DNA of 64,000 bases from Hypericibacter adhaerens (lineage in GTDB: Bacteria > Pseudomonadota > Alphaproteobacteria > Dongiales > Dongiaceae). The stretch is from positions 3,832,217 to 3,896,216 of the forward strand of contig NZ_CP042582.1 in NCBI RefSeq assembly GCF_008728835.1, in the 5' to 3' direction. Of the stretch, positions 35,451 through 44,300 are shown one piece after another. A model generated the notes under the pieces. The model was not told the DNA's origin. It saw only the letters and a list, made by a program, of their open reading frames with translations, and ran no database searches. Made by a program: the position numbers and the translations under genes. The stretch's first letter is position 1. Each line of letters opens with the position of its first letter.

Positions 35451-35557
35451 TGTCATCGCCGGGCTTGATCCGGCGATCCAGGGACCAGGGACGCGATAAC
35501 TGCCAGCATCTTGCGTCGCGCCAAGACTGGATTGCCGGGTCAAGCCCGGCAATGACA
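35451..35557. repeat. Palindromic repeat, copy 2 (upstream of the GFA gene)
   Basis: The element is bounded by the inverted ends TGTCAT and ATGACA. It has arms CGCCGGGCTTGATCCGGCGATCCAGGG and CTGGATTGCCGGGTCAAGCCCGGCAATGACA around a roughly 50-nt unpaired centre. The right arm equals that of copy 1. Repeats of this kind are widespread non-coding palindromes in alphaproteobacterial genomes, as I recall. Reading frames through it are artefacts. Confidence 0.8.
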
Positions 35558-35590
35558 AACGAGGGGCGACCCCTCATTGACGCCTCGTTC

Positions 35591-35606
35591 TAGAATGCCT
35601 ATTCTA
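35591..35606. promoter_or_regulatory. Inverted repeat, probable TetR operator
   Basis: TAGAAT-GCCT-ATTCTA is a perfect 6-bp inverted repeat in an A+T-rich pocket, ending 7 nt before the chosen start of the TetR-family gene. Position and symmetry suit an autoregulatory operator. An in-frame ATG (35595) falls inside it. Confidence 0.5.
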
Positions 35607-35612
35607 ATTGCC

Positions 35613-36245
35613 ATGGTCCGTCTCGCCCGCTTCTCCGCCGACGTCTTCGTCGAGGCCACCTTGGCGCTGGTCGCCGAGGGCGGGCCGTCGGCCGCCTCCA
35701 TGGCGGCGATCGCCCGCAAGGTGGGGGCGCCGACGGGCTCGATCTATCACCGCTTCGAATCCCGCAGCGCGATCCTGGCCACGGCCTGGCTCGAATGCCA
35801 TGAGAGCTTCGCCACCGGCCTGGCGCCGCCTTTACGCGCCGGCGAGGGGCTGGGGGCCGCGCTCTCGATCCTGGACTGGGCCCGCCAGCATCGGCGCCGC
35901 GCCCGTTTCCTGCTGCTGAACGAGATCGAGGACCTGCTCGACGGCCCGGTGCCGGAGCCGCTGCAGCGGCAGGTGGAACGCCAGCAGGCGGCGCTCGATG
36001 CCGACTTCGAGACCTATCTCGCCCTGCAGCGGCCGAAGGACCGCGGCGACGCGGCGCAGGCGGCGGCGCGCGCCAAGTTCCTGGTGCTCGACGGGCCGAT
36101 CGCGCTGCTGCGCCCGCACCTGCTGGCCGACAAGGCGCCCCCGCCCTTCCTCGACACGATGGTCGAGGACATGCATCGCAGCCTCGGCACCGCCGCCCGG
36201 GCCGGCGCGGCGATGGAGACCGATGACGGGAGGCGCGTCGCCTGA
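35613..36245 (+). CDS. TetR-family transcriptional regulator
   Basis: The 210-residue protein has an N-terminal helix-turn-helix of the TetR type (FVEATLALVAEGGPSAASMAAIARKVGAPTGSIYHRFESRSAILATAW, about 8-55) and a helical C-terminal ligand domain. The ATG at 35613 is used; earlier in-frame starts (TTG 35577, ATG 35595) lie in or before the palindrome. The stop overlaps the map start as TGATG, so the regulator and the aminopeptidase are co-translated, which is an unusual pairing. The ligand is unknown. Confidence 0.85.
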   Translation: MVRLARFSADVFVEATLALVAEGGPSAASMAAIARKVGAPTGSIYHRFESRSAILATAWLECHESFATGLAPPLRAGEGLGAALSILDWARQHRRRARFLLLNEIEDLLDGPVPEPLQRQVERQQAALDADFETYLALQRPKDRGDAAQAAARAKFLVLDGPIALLRPHLLADKAPPPFLDTMVEDMHRSLGTAARAGAAMETDDGRRVA

Positions 36246-37084
36246 TGCTGCGCCATTCGACCCAGCGCGACCAGACCGGCCGCGAGATTCCGCTCCATGA
36301 CGAGGAAGGCTTCGCCGGCATGCGCCGCGCCGGGCGCATCGCGGCGATGACGCTCGATTTCATCGCGCCCTATGTGCGGCCCGGCGTTTCCACCGCCCAT
36401 CTCGACCGGCTGCTCGAGCAGTTCATGCGCGATGCCGGCACGGTGCCCGCCACCATCGGCTACAAGGGCTATCGCCATGCGAGCTGCATCTCGGTCAACC
36501 ATGTGGTGACGCATGGCATCCCGGCCGATGACAAGGTCCTGCGCGAGGGCGACATCCTCAATATCGACGTGACGCCGCTGGTCGATGGCTGGCATGGCGA
36601 CACGAGCCGCATGTATGACGTGGGCGAGGTGCCGATCAAGGCGCGCCGGCTGGTCGACGCCACCTACGAGGCGATGATGGCCGGGATCGCGCAGGTGAAG
36701 CCCGGCGCGCATCTGGGCGACATCGGCCATGCGATCGAGACCATCGCCCGGCGCGAGCGCTTCAGCGTGGTCGAGGATTTCTGCGGCCATGGCGTGGGCC
36801 GGATCTTCCACGACGCGCCCCTTGTGCTCCATTACGGCAAGCGCGGCACCGGCGTCACGCTCGAGCCCGGCATGATCTTCACCATCGAGCCGATGCTCAA
36901 TGCCGGCCGCCACGAGGTGAAGGTGCTCTCTGACGGCTGGACCGCCGTGACGCGCGACCGCTCGCTCTCGGCCCAGTTCGAGCATTCGGTCGGCGTGACC
37001 GAGACGGGCGTCGAGATCTTCACCACCTCGCCCCGGGGCTGGCACAAGCCGCCCTATCCCGTGGACGCGAAATCGGCGGCCTGA
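36245..37084 (+). CDS. map: Methionine aminopeptidase, type I
   Basis: The 279-residue metalloenzyme removes N-terminal Met from new proteins. The five metal ligands are visible: Asp in NIDVTPLVDG and in WHGDTSRMY, His in CGHGVGRIFH, Glu in TIEPML, and Glu in QFEHSV. The length fits type Ia with a slightly longer N-terminus. A TGATG overlap joins it to the TetR gene. Whether it is the only map gene of the genome is not visible here. Confidence 0.94.
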   Translation: MLRHSTQRDQTGREIPLHDEEGFAGMRRAGRIAAMTLDFIAPYVRPGVSTAHLDRLLEQFMRDAGTVPATIGYKGYRHASCISVNHVVTHGIPADDKVLREGDILNIDVTPLVDGWHGDTSRMYDVGEVPIKARRLVDATYEAMMAGIAQVKPGAHLGDIGHAIETIARRERFSVVEDFCGHGVGRIFHDAPLVLHYGKRGTGVTLEPGMIFTIEPMLNAGRHEVKVLSDGWTAVTRDRSLSAQFEHSVGVTETGVEIFTTSPRGWHKPPYPVDAKSAA

Positions 37085-37087
37085 TCT

Positions 37088-39361
37088 TTAATCCATCGGA
37101 TGCCGGAAGGGCGTCGGGTCGAGGAAGCGGCGCAGCACGTTCTCCGTCACCTGCGAGACATTGTTGCGGCAGCCGTTGAAGGTGAGGCTGCCGATCCAGG
37201 CGATCGAGCCGGTCGAGAAGACCGCGCCGCCCGACGAGGTCTCGTAGAAGGTCATGTCGGCCCGCACATCCGGATTCTGGGTGCCGTCCATCGCGGCGTT
37301 CGCGTTGTTGATATGCTCCGGCGAGGGGAAATAGGTGTCGGAATGCCCCTCCGACGACGCGACCACCAGCACGTGGGCGGGCGAACCGTTCGCCTTGTCG
37401 CAGCGGTCGAGCTCGATGCCGGCCGCCCCGCCGCCCACCGTGCCGAAATCGCCGATGATCTCGTCGTCAATGCCGGCGAAGATGAAGGCCGCGCGCGGAT
37501 CGCGGCTCCCCGCCGTGCGGCGGTAATAGGAGCTGACATCGAACCCTTGGGCCGCCATGTCGACGCCGGCGAGGCCGGCGATCGGCCGGCCCATGCGGGA
37601 CCACATGCCGCCATATTCGCCGGTGAAGCTGTGGTAGTACTCGCCGCCCTCCGCGACCCAGTCGCGGATGCCGTCTTCGGTGCGGCGCAGCTCCATCACG
37701 CCCGGTAGCGAGCGGTGGAAGGCGACGCGCCAATAGAAGCCGTTGCCGCCCAGATAGATCAGCCGCCCGCCGCGGCCGAGATGGGTCTCGAGCGCCTCGT
37801 ACATCTCCTTCGAATAATATTCCGGATGGCTGCCGGTGAGGACCGCGCGATGGCCGGCCAAGGCCGGATATCCGCCCTCGTGCAGGTCCTCGTCGGTGAT
37901 CACGTCATAGGGAATCGATTTCGCCTCGAGCCAGGAGATCAGGGCGAGATCCGCGTTGAACTGCCAGGGCGCGCCGCCGTCGGAACCGATCCAGGAGTTG
38001 GTGATGCCGGGCCGGAAATTGAGGATCGGCCGCAGCCGCGAGCTGTAGCAGACGCCGCTGCCGTCGCTATGGACGTCATAGAGCGAGCCGCCGACTTCGG
38101 GATGATCGTTGAGCCAGAGATCGGTCGGCCCGAACGAGGTCAGGTGGTTGGCGAAGGCGTGGAGCTTGCCACCGCCTTCGAGCCCCGCCCGCTCGTTGGC
38201 ATAGGCCAGGTAGCTGGCGGTCGGCAGCAGAACCAGCGTATCGGCTGACTTGGCGCCGAGCGCCGGGCGGACGACGAACGGGACATAGTCGGTGTCGCCC
38301 TCGCCCGTGAGCTTCGCGGCATAGATGCCGCTCGGCAGCGAGGCCGGAACCGTCAGCGCGAAATCGGTCTCCCACCCGGCGTCATAGAGATCATCCTCGT
38401 GGAAATGGATCGCGCCATATTGCTCCGGCGCCCCCTTCCAGTCGAATTGGGTCCCGTCCCAGTTGAAGCCTTTCATCGCACGCGCCGGCAGGTTCACCAG
38501 CGTCCCATCGCGGCGATCGGCCGAGAGGTCGAGGATCCGGTCGGTGGTCATCTCCTTCGAGAAATCCCAGGCGCCGCGCAGATGGCCCGGCAGGCTCGCG
38601 GGCCGATGCAGCGCCTCCATCTCGGCGCGGCTCAGGGCGCGGTCGGAGAGACGCAGGCTGTCGATCTTGCCGTTGTAATGGCCAGTGGCGATGGCGGAAC
38701 CCTGGCCCCGCCGCGCGAGCGAAGCTGCGATCAGCAACGGCGACCCCGGCTCAGGCCGGGGGACGACGGACAGCGTGGCCTCTTTGGCGAACGGCGCCGG
38801 ACTCCAGCCCGTGCTGGCCGCGCTGTCCTGGTGCAGCCTTACCGTGCGTGTCGCCGCGTCGTAAGCGGCGGCGACAAACGTCCAGTAGCGGAGGGGCAGC
38901 GGTCGATCCGTGCCGACCCGGGCAACACCCGTTCCGTCGCCGGCCTCGAAGCCGAGAGCGCCCTTTTCGTCCAGCACCAGCGCAAAGCCGCGCCGGGACG
39001 TCTCGATCCAGCGTGCGGCGACCACCTGCCGGCGCCCGTTCGCCAAGGTCGGCCAGACCCAGGCCTGGATCGTGAAGCTCTCCAGCGTGTCGAGCCCCTC
39101 GACCGCGGTGACGATGCCATAGGAGCCGGCAGGGAGCGGCTGATGCCGCCCGGCATAGTCGCCGGTGACCGCCGTCTCGACCGGTGTCTCGATGAAGCCG
39201 AGGCCTTGCAGATGATGATCGCCCGAGATCAGCTTCACGATCTGCGCATGATAGCGCGCGATGCCATCGGACGAGACCTTGAACTCAATGGCCTCGCCGG
39301 GCCGCGCGCTGTGGCGGTCGGCATAGCCCACCAGCCGCTTCTTCGGCAGGACGGCGCTCAC
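37088..39361 (-). CDS. N,N-dimethylformamidase large (beta) subunit-like protein
   Basis: The 757-residue protein is close in length to DmfA2, the large subunit of N,N-dimethylformamidase. Its first half contains a concanavalin/LamG-like beta domain (FTIQAWVWPTL, RYWTFVAAAYD); its second half is amidotransferase-like, with SYLAYANERAG, YSSRLRPILNFRPG, LTGSHPEYYSKEMYEAL and LGGNGFYWRVAF. Known DMFases bind one iron through two Tyr and one Glu; suitable residues exist, but I cannot assign them safely. The start is GTG at 39361, overlapping the small-subunit stop as GTGA. The true substrate may be another small amide. Confidence 0.85.
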   Translation of the reverse strand: MSAVLPKKRLVGYADRHSARPGEAIEFKVSSDGIARYHAQIVKLISGDHHLQGLGFIETPVETAVTGDYAGRHQPLPAGSYGIVTAVEGLDTLESFTIQAWVWPTLANGRRQVVAARWIETSRRGFALVLDEKGALGFEAGDGTGVARVGTDRPLPLRYWTFVAAAYDAATRTVRLHQDSAASTGWSPAPFAKEATLSVVPRPEPGSPLLIAASLARRGQGSAIATGHYNGKIDSLRLSDRALSRAEMEALHRPASLPGHLRGAWDFSKEMTTDRILDLSADRRDGTLVNLPARAMKGFNWDGTQFDWKGAPEQYGAIHFHEDDLYDAGWETDFALTVPASLPSGIYAAKLTGEGDTDYVPFVVRPALGAKSADTLVLLPTASYLAYANERAGLEGGGKLHAFANHLTSFGPTDLWLNDHPEVGGSLYDVHSDGSGVCYSSRLRPILNFRPGITNSWIGSDGGAPWQFNADLALISWLEAKSIPYDVITDEDLHEGGYPALAGHRAVLTGSHPEYYSKEMYEALETHLGRGGRLIYLGGNGFYWRVAFHRSLPGVMELRRTEDGIRDWVAEGGEYYHSFTGEYGGMWSRMGRPIAGLAGVDMAAQGFDVSSYYRRTAGSRDPRAAFIFAGIDDEIIGDFGTVGGGAAGIELDRCDKANGSPAHVLVVASSEGHSDTYFPSPEHINNANAAMDGTQNPDVRADMTFYETSSGGAVFSTGSIAWIGSLTFNGCRNNVSQVTENVLRRFLDPTPFRHPMD

Positions 39362-39672
39362 GACAGCACCTCCCCCGTCTGCTGCTGCCAATGGCGCTTG
39401 AAGACCTCCCACTCGGCCTCCGCGGCATTGGTGAAGGTGACACCGGGAACGAGCGTGACGGGGGCGCCGCGCTTCGGCGACTTCCTCGCGAGCGCCCATT
39501 TCCGGAACGGCTCGAGGCAGACCAGCACGAAGACCTCCTCGCCCTGATGGCTGCGCATGCGGTTCAGCATCACGCGCAGCGCCGGGCTGTGCGGCCCGAA
39601 CAGATGCTGGCGGAACTCTTCCGCCAGCTCCCTGCGGAACAGATGGCGATGGGACGGGGCATCAAGGCTCAT
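39358..39672 (-). CDS. N,N-dimethylformamidase small (alpha) subunit-like protein
   Basis: This 104-residue protein precedes the large subunit with a 4-nt overlap, as expected for an alpha/beta DMFase pair made in equal amounts. The helical N-terminus (RELAEEFRQHLFGPHSPALRVMLNRMR) and the sequence FVLVCLEPFRKWALARKSPKRG resemble small subunits, though it is shorter than the roughly 130 residues I recall for DmfA1. GAGGAG 9 nt upstream supports the ATG at 39672; an upstream TTG at 39693 is in frame. Confidence 0.72.
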   Translation of the reverse strand: MSLDAPSHRHLFRRELAEEFRQHLFGPHSPALRVMLNRMRSHQGEEVFVLVCLEPFRKWALARKSPKRGAPVTLVPGVTFTNAAEAEWEVFKRHWQQQTGEVLS

Positions 39673-39757
39673 ATCGATGGACTCCTCGGGCAAAGACCGG
39701 GTTGGGGAGGGCGCCCGGCGCCCTCCCCGTTCCGTCGTTGGGTCGGCGGGCGGCGCC

Positions 39758-40969
39758 TCAGACCTCGATCAGGGTGCGCGGCAGCTTCGACAGGACCTCG
39801 AGCCCCTTCTCGGTGACGAGAAGCGTTTCGATATAGGCCGCACCGCTGCCGCCGTCCCAGTTCTCCCAGACGTCGAACTGGTTCTCATAGTTGAACACCA
39901 TGCCGGGCTGCATCGGCTGATCCTCGATGCCCGAGAGCGGGTCGGCGAAGAAGGAGCCGACCCAGTCCGGCGGCACCGAGATGCCGAGCGCATAGCCGCC
40001 CTGCCACCAGATGTATTTGTTGATGTCGTGCTTGACGAGATAGTCCTCGCCGACGGTCGAGATCTTGCTCCAGGGGTCGCCCGGCTTGACGCTGGCGAGG
40101 ATCTGGTCGACGCAGCCCGACGATTTTTTCATCAGCTCGGCGAAGCGCGGATCGGGCTTGCCCAGCGTGAACGTCCGGTTCAGGTTGATATGGTAGCGGT
40201 GCAGCGCGCTGCAGAAATCGACGAAGACGAGATCGCCCTTCTTCACCTTGCGCTGCGTCGCGGCGCTGTGGTGCGTGCCGGCGCGGGGACCCGAGCCGAT
40301 CATGCTGCGGATGCCGGGATAACCGCCGCCGGCCTTCATCAGGCTCGACATGATGGCGGCCTCGATCTCCGTCTCCATGATGCCGGGCGCCAGGACCTTG
40401 CGTGCGGCCTCCATGGCGTTGTCCGCCATCGCCGCCGCCTGGCGTACTACCGCGATCTCGGCCGGCGATTTCACCAGCCGGAGCCGCTCGATCAGCGTCG
40501 ATGCGTCGCTCGTCTTCTTGCCTTTGGCCTCGAGCCCGTCCCGCACCGCCTTCATCACATCGGCATGGGGCGAGTAGCCCCAGGGTTCGAGCCCGATCCG
40601 CGCCTGGGCGCCGATCCGCGGCGCAATGCCGTCCACGACCTTATGGACCAGATCGGTCACATTCTCGCTCTTGCACCAGACCACGTCCTTGATCGCCGGC
40701 GTGAGCGACACGATCGTGGTGTGGCCGACACCGTCGAACCAGACGGTCTTGTCGCTGTCGGCGCGGATCAGCATCCCCGTCAGGCAGCGCGTGTGGTACC
40801 AGATCATGTCGTACCCGGCGAGCCAGGTGAGGTTCGCCGGCGTCGTGACATAGATCGCATCGAGCTTCGCGCCCTGCAGCGCGGCGCGCACCCGCGCGAG
40901 ACGGTCGGCATATTCCTGGTCGGGGAAAGGCTGCGGCCAGTCGATCTGCTTGCGTAAATAATCCTGCAT
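39758..40969 (-). CDS. M24-family creatinase-type hydrolase with altered metal site
   Basis: The 403-residue protein has the two-domain creatinase/prolidase layout: an N-terminal domain to about residue 165 and a pita-bread domain after it. Of the five usual metal ligands, the second Asp is Asn262 (D251...HRYHINLNRTF) and the His of the GHGIG motif is Tyr (GGYALGISVPPDW). The two Glu positions (FNYENQF and YIETLLVTEKG) remain. This resembles creatinase and related C-N hydrolases rather than true aminopeptidases. It lies 85 nt upstream of the amidase pair on the same strand. GGGAGA upstream supports the ATG at 40969. Confidence 0.85.
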   Translation of the reverse strand: MQDYLRKQIDWPQPFPDQEYADRLARVRAALQGAKLDAIYVTTPANLTWLAGYDMIWYHTRCLTGMLIRADSDKTVWFDGVGHTTIVSLTPAIKDVVWCKSENVTDLVHKVVDGIAPRIGAQARIGLEPWGYSPHADVMKAVRDGLEAKGKKTSDASTLIERLRLVKSPAEIAVVRQAAAMADNAMEAARKVLAPGIMETEIEAAIMSSLMKAGGGYPGIRSMIGSGPRAGTHHSAATQRKVKKGDLVFVDFCSALHRYHINLNRTFTLGKPDPRFAELMKKSSGCVDQILASVKPGDPWSKISTVGEDYLVKHDINKYIWWQGGYALGISVPPDWVGSFFADPLSGIEDQPMQPGMVFNYENQFDVWENWDGGSGAAYIETLLVTEKGLEVLSKLPRTLIEV

Positions 40970-41399
40970 GGTTGTCTCCCTGAAGCCCTGTCCCACGATG
41001 GGCAGGCTTCGCCCTGCCGCTCCCGAAGGCGCGGCTGTTCCTGAATTCGAGAACGATGTGAGAGGCTGCGCCGAACGGGCCTCGCCCGTAGCCTGGCGGG
41101 CTTCGCCGGTGGCGATCAGGGCCGCGTCAGGGGCTGAACCAGAGATGCGGGCTGGAGTCGGTCAGGGCCAGCATCTTGCCGGCACGAAACGGCATCGCCG
41201 CCGTCTCGCGGACCAGGCGCGCGGCGGTGGCGTCAAATGCTGTGCTGGATCGAATTCCGGTCATCTCGGACGCTCGATCGGACATCGCGGAGGCCGATAG
41301 CTTCCACGTTTCGATGGCGCACTTCAAGCGTCTCTATGGGCGAAGACGCACTTCATCCCGATCGATGAACAGGTGCAGCGAGGCCAGCCGCGCGATGGC
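40970..41399. other. Intergenic region, 430 nt, possible gene remnant
   Basis: The region separates the M24/amidase group from the flagellar block. A minus-strand frame (41127-41285, about 52 residues from an ATG) ends TAARLVRETAAMPFRAGKMLALTDSSPHLWFSP; it reads like a protein C-terminus but has no ribosome binding site and no family I recognise, so it may be a remnant. A GGCAGG/CCTGCC hairpin lies near 41002. The M24 promoter should be in the left part. Confidence 0.35.
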
Positions 41400-44300
41400 T
41401 CAGCCGCCCGCGATGGCCGTCGCGGGCGCGGTGCTCGGCGCCTGGCTCGTATTGGGCGCGGTCGCCGCCGCGCCGCCATCGCCGTGCTTCGCCTTGTAGT
41501 CCGACATGAAGCTCTCGAAACGCGCCACGGCGGCGAGCTTGGTAGCGAGGAGCGCGTTGGGGTCGCTCTCGGGGTCCGTCAGCATGGCGAAGGTCTGAGC
41601 CTGCGCCGTCTCCTTCATCGCCGGCCCCAGCGCCTGCCTCAGCTCGGCGAGCTTGAACTTGTCGCCGGCGAGCGACCAGGCGATCGCCTCGGCCACGCCC
41701 CACTCGGCCTGATCGGGGGTGAGAAGTTGGGCGTCGGCATCGGCGAGCAGATGGTCGAACTCGCGTGCCGCCGCGGCCCATTCCTTGAGCTCCCAATAGA
41801 TGCGGGCCTTGAGCTTGCCCGCCTCGGGGTCCTGGTCGTTCGCCAGGAGCGCCACGGCCTCGAGGCTGCGGCCGGCGCGGTGCAGCGCCTGCGCCTCGAC
41901 GCGGCGGCGCTCGGCCGCGAGATCGGCCGGCAGGTCGGGCCCGCCGCTCTCCTTGAGCGCGCCGAGCGCGCCTTCCGGATCGTCGTCGAGGAGGCGCACC
42001 TGGGCCAGCTTCGCGCCCACCCGCGCCTTGTCGGCGCCCGTGAGCTTGTGGCGGACCTGATCGAGCAGCACGGCATCGGCGCGGTCGAGCAGGTCGATAT
42101 CGATCATGCGGTCGGCGAGCGCCATGGCGACGGCCCCGCCCTCCGCACCCGGCGGCGTCAGCTCGCTGAACTCGCCATAGAGCGAGATCGCCTCCAGCGG
42201 CTTCAGCTTCCTCGCGGTCCCGCCGAGGAAGGCGTCGCGGAAGCCCTGCGTCATGTCGGCCATGACCTTGTCGAGATCGCGATGCTGCGGGAAATGGCTC
42301 GCGAGCTGGCGCAGCAGCCCCAGGCCCTGCCGCGGCCGGCCGTCGGCCAGATAGAGCTCGCCCAGCCGCTTCAGCAGCGGAAACTCCAGCAGGCTGCCGC
42401 GCGTGGCGAAGCGCAACGCCTCGAGCCGCTTGATCGCCTCGGCGTTGGAGATGGCGCCCGTCTCGCGGGCGAGATCGACGCGCGCGAACTCGGTCCGCGC
42501 CGCCGTGTCGCCGTCGGCCTCCGGCCCGACGCGGTCCCAGGCCTCGCCCGCCGCGGCCACGTCGCCCTGGCTGCGCGCCAGCAGGCCCTGGAGGAAGGCG
42601 ATCTTGGCCTGCTGCGCCGGCACCGGCCGGTCCGCCTTGAGCTTGTCGAGCCAGTCCTGCGCGCCGGTCGTATCCTGGGTCTGGATCGCGGCCTCGGCCG
42701 CCAGCGCCTCGAGCTGGAATCGCACGGGTTGCGGATAGTCGGTCACGAGCGTATCGGCATCCTGGAAGTCGTCGGCGGCCTTGCTCCAATCGCCCTTGAG
42801 CGTCGCGACCGCGCCGCGCCAGGGTTCCGCCTCGACCTCGCCATCGAGCGCATGCTGGTTGAGCGCGGCATCGGCCGCGACCGGATCGCCGGTCAGGAAG
42901 GCGGAAGCCGCCTGCATCAGCAGAAGCTGCGGGTCGAGCAGCGGATCCTGGCGCTCGGTCCCGATCAGATCGATCAGGCCGCCGGTCTCGGCCGCACGGC
43001 CATGGGCGAAATAGAAGCGCGCCAGATCGAGACGCGCCATCTCGCGCTTATCGTCGGAAGCCGCGTCGACCGCGGCCTTGAGCCGGGCCTCGACCGTCGG
43101 GAAATCACCCTCGTCCTCGCGCCGCCAGGCGGGAAGATCGAACAGCCGCTCGCTCGCGGCCGGCCCCTCGGGGTCGGGCGCATCCCCGTTCGCCGCGGCC
43201 GGTTTGGGCGCGTCGGCGATCGATGCCAGGGCGGGATCGGCCGCCGCCGCGATCGCGATGCCGCCGGCCGTCTTCGTCACCTGGAGCCCGTCCTGCTTGG
43301 GCTCGATGGCGATGCCCTGGACCGTCGCCAGCAGCCGGAAGGCGGGCCAGCCCTGCGACGGCACCACACCGAGGCCGGGCTCGGCCGAGGTCACCACAGT
43401 CAGGCGATCGCCGACCTCGGGATCGAGCAACGTCAGCGGATCGCCGGCCGAAATCAGCTTCAGCAGAACGCGCGGCGACGCAGAGGCCGCGTCGGCGGTG
43501 ACGGCGATCGGCGTCGCCGGCCCTTCGGCCTGCGGCCTGAGATCGATGATCCATTTGTTGCCGTCGCGGCGCGGCAGTGCCGCGAGCCCGTTGATCCCGG
43601 TCAGGCGCAGCGTCGCGGGCATGCCGCCGATCTGCATCGCCCTGCCGATTGAAGCGGGGCCGATCGGGGCCGGCGTCGACAGCGCCGAGAGATCGAAACG
43701 CGCCGCTTGATCGAACACCAGCCAGAGCGCGCCGGAACGGCGGAAGATGGCGAGGCCGGTCGGCACGGCCCAGGGAAACTGCAAGGAGGGGCCGTCGCCG
43801 GTCCGATCGACCGCGACCGCCAGCAGCGGCGCGTTCGGATCGAGCGGCGGCGGCGCGACCACGGGCACGTCGTCATCGTCGGGCGCGGCATCGGCATGAG
43901 CCGGGGCGGGCGAGGTCGTCGAGGCGCCGTTCAAGAGATCGGCCGCCGTCATGGCATTGGCCGGCAGGAGCGGCCGGGGCTTGCCGCCATCGTTGGGCGC
44001 GGGCGTGCCGACGGCAGCGGCCGGCGGTGTCTGGGCCGCGGACGGGGTGGCCGCCGTCGGGGCCGTCGGCGTCGCGCTGGCGGCGCTTGCCGCAGCCGCA
44101 TCGCCGCCCTTCGCGAGATCGAGCACCAGGCGCGGACCGTCGCGGAAATCCTTGATCGCCGTGCCGGGCATGAGGCTCAACGCCAGGACCGGCTTGGACT
44201 CGCTGCCATCCGCATGAAGGTCCTTGAGCGGAGCGGGCCAGGAGCGGACCGTGCCGTCGAGCGCCAGGCGCGCCGGCGCGTCGATCAAGAGCCGCGCCTC

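Noticed and set aside
41373-43652. A 759-codon plus-strand frame opposite the AMIN/TPR gene, and similar long antisense frames at 11245 and 47516
   Set aside because: Each mirrors a convincing minus-strand gene, has no ribosome binding site and encodes low-complexity Arg/Gly-rich sequence.
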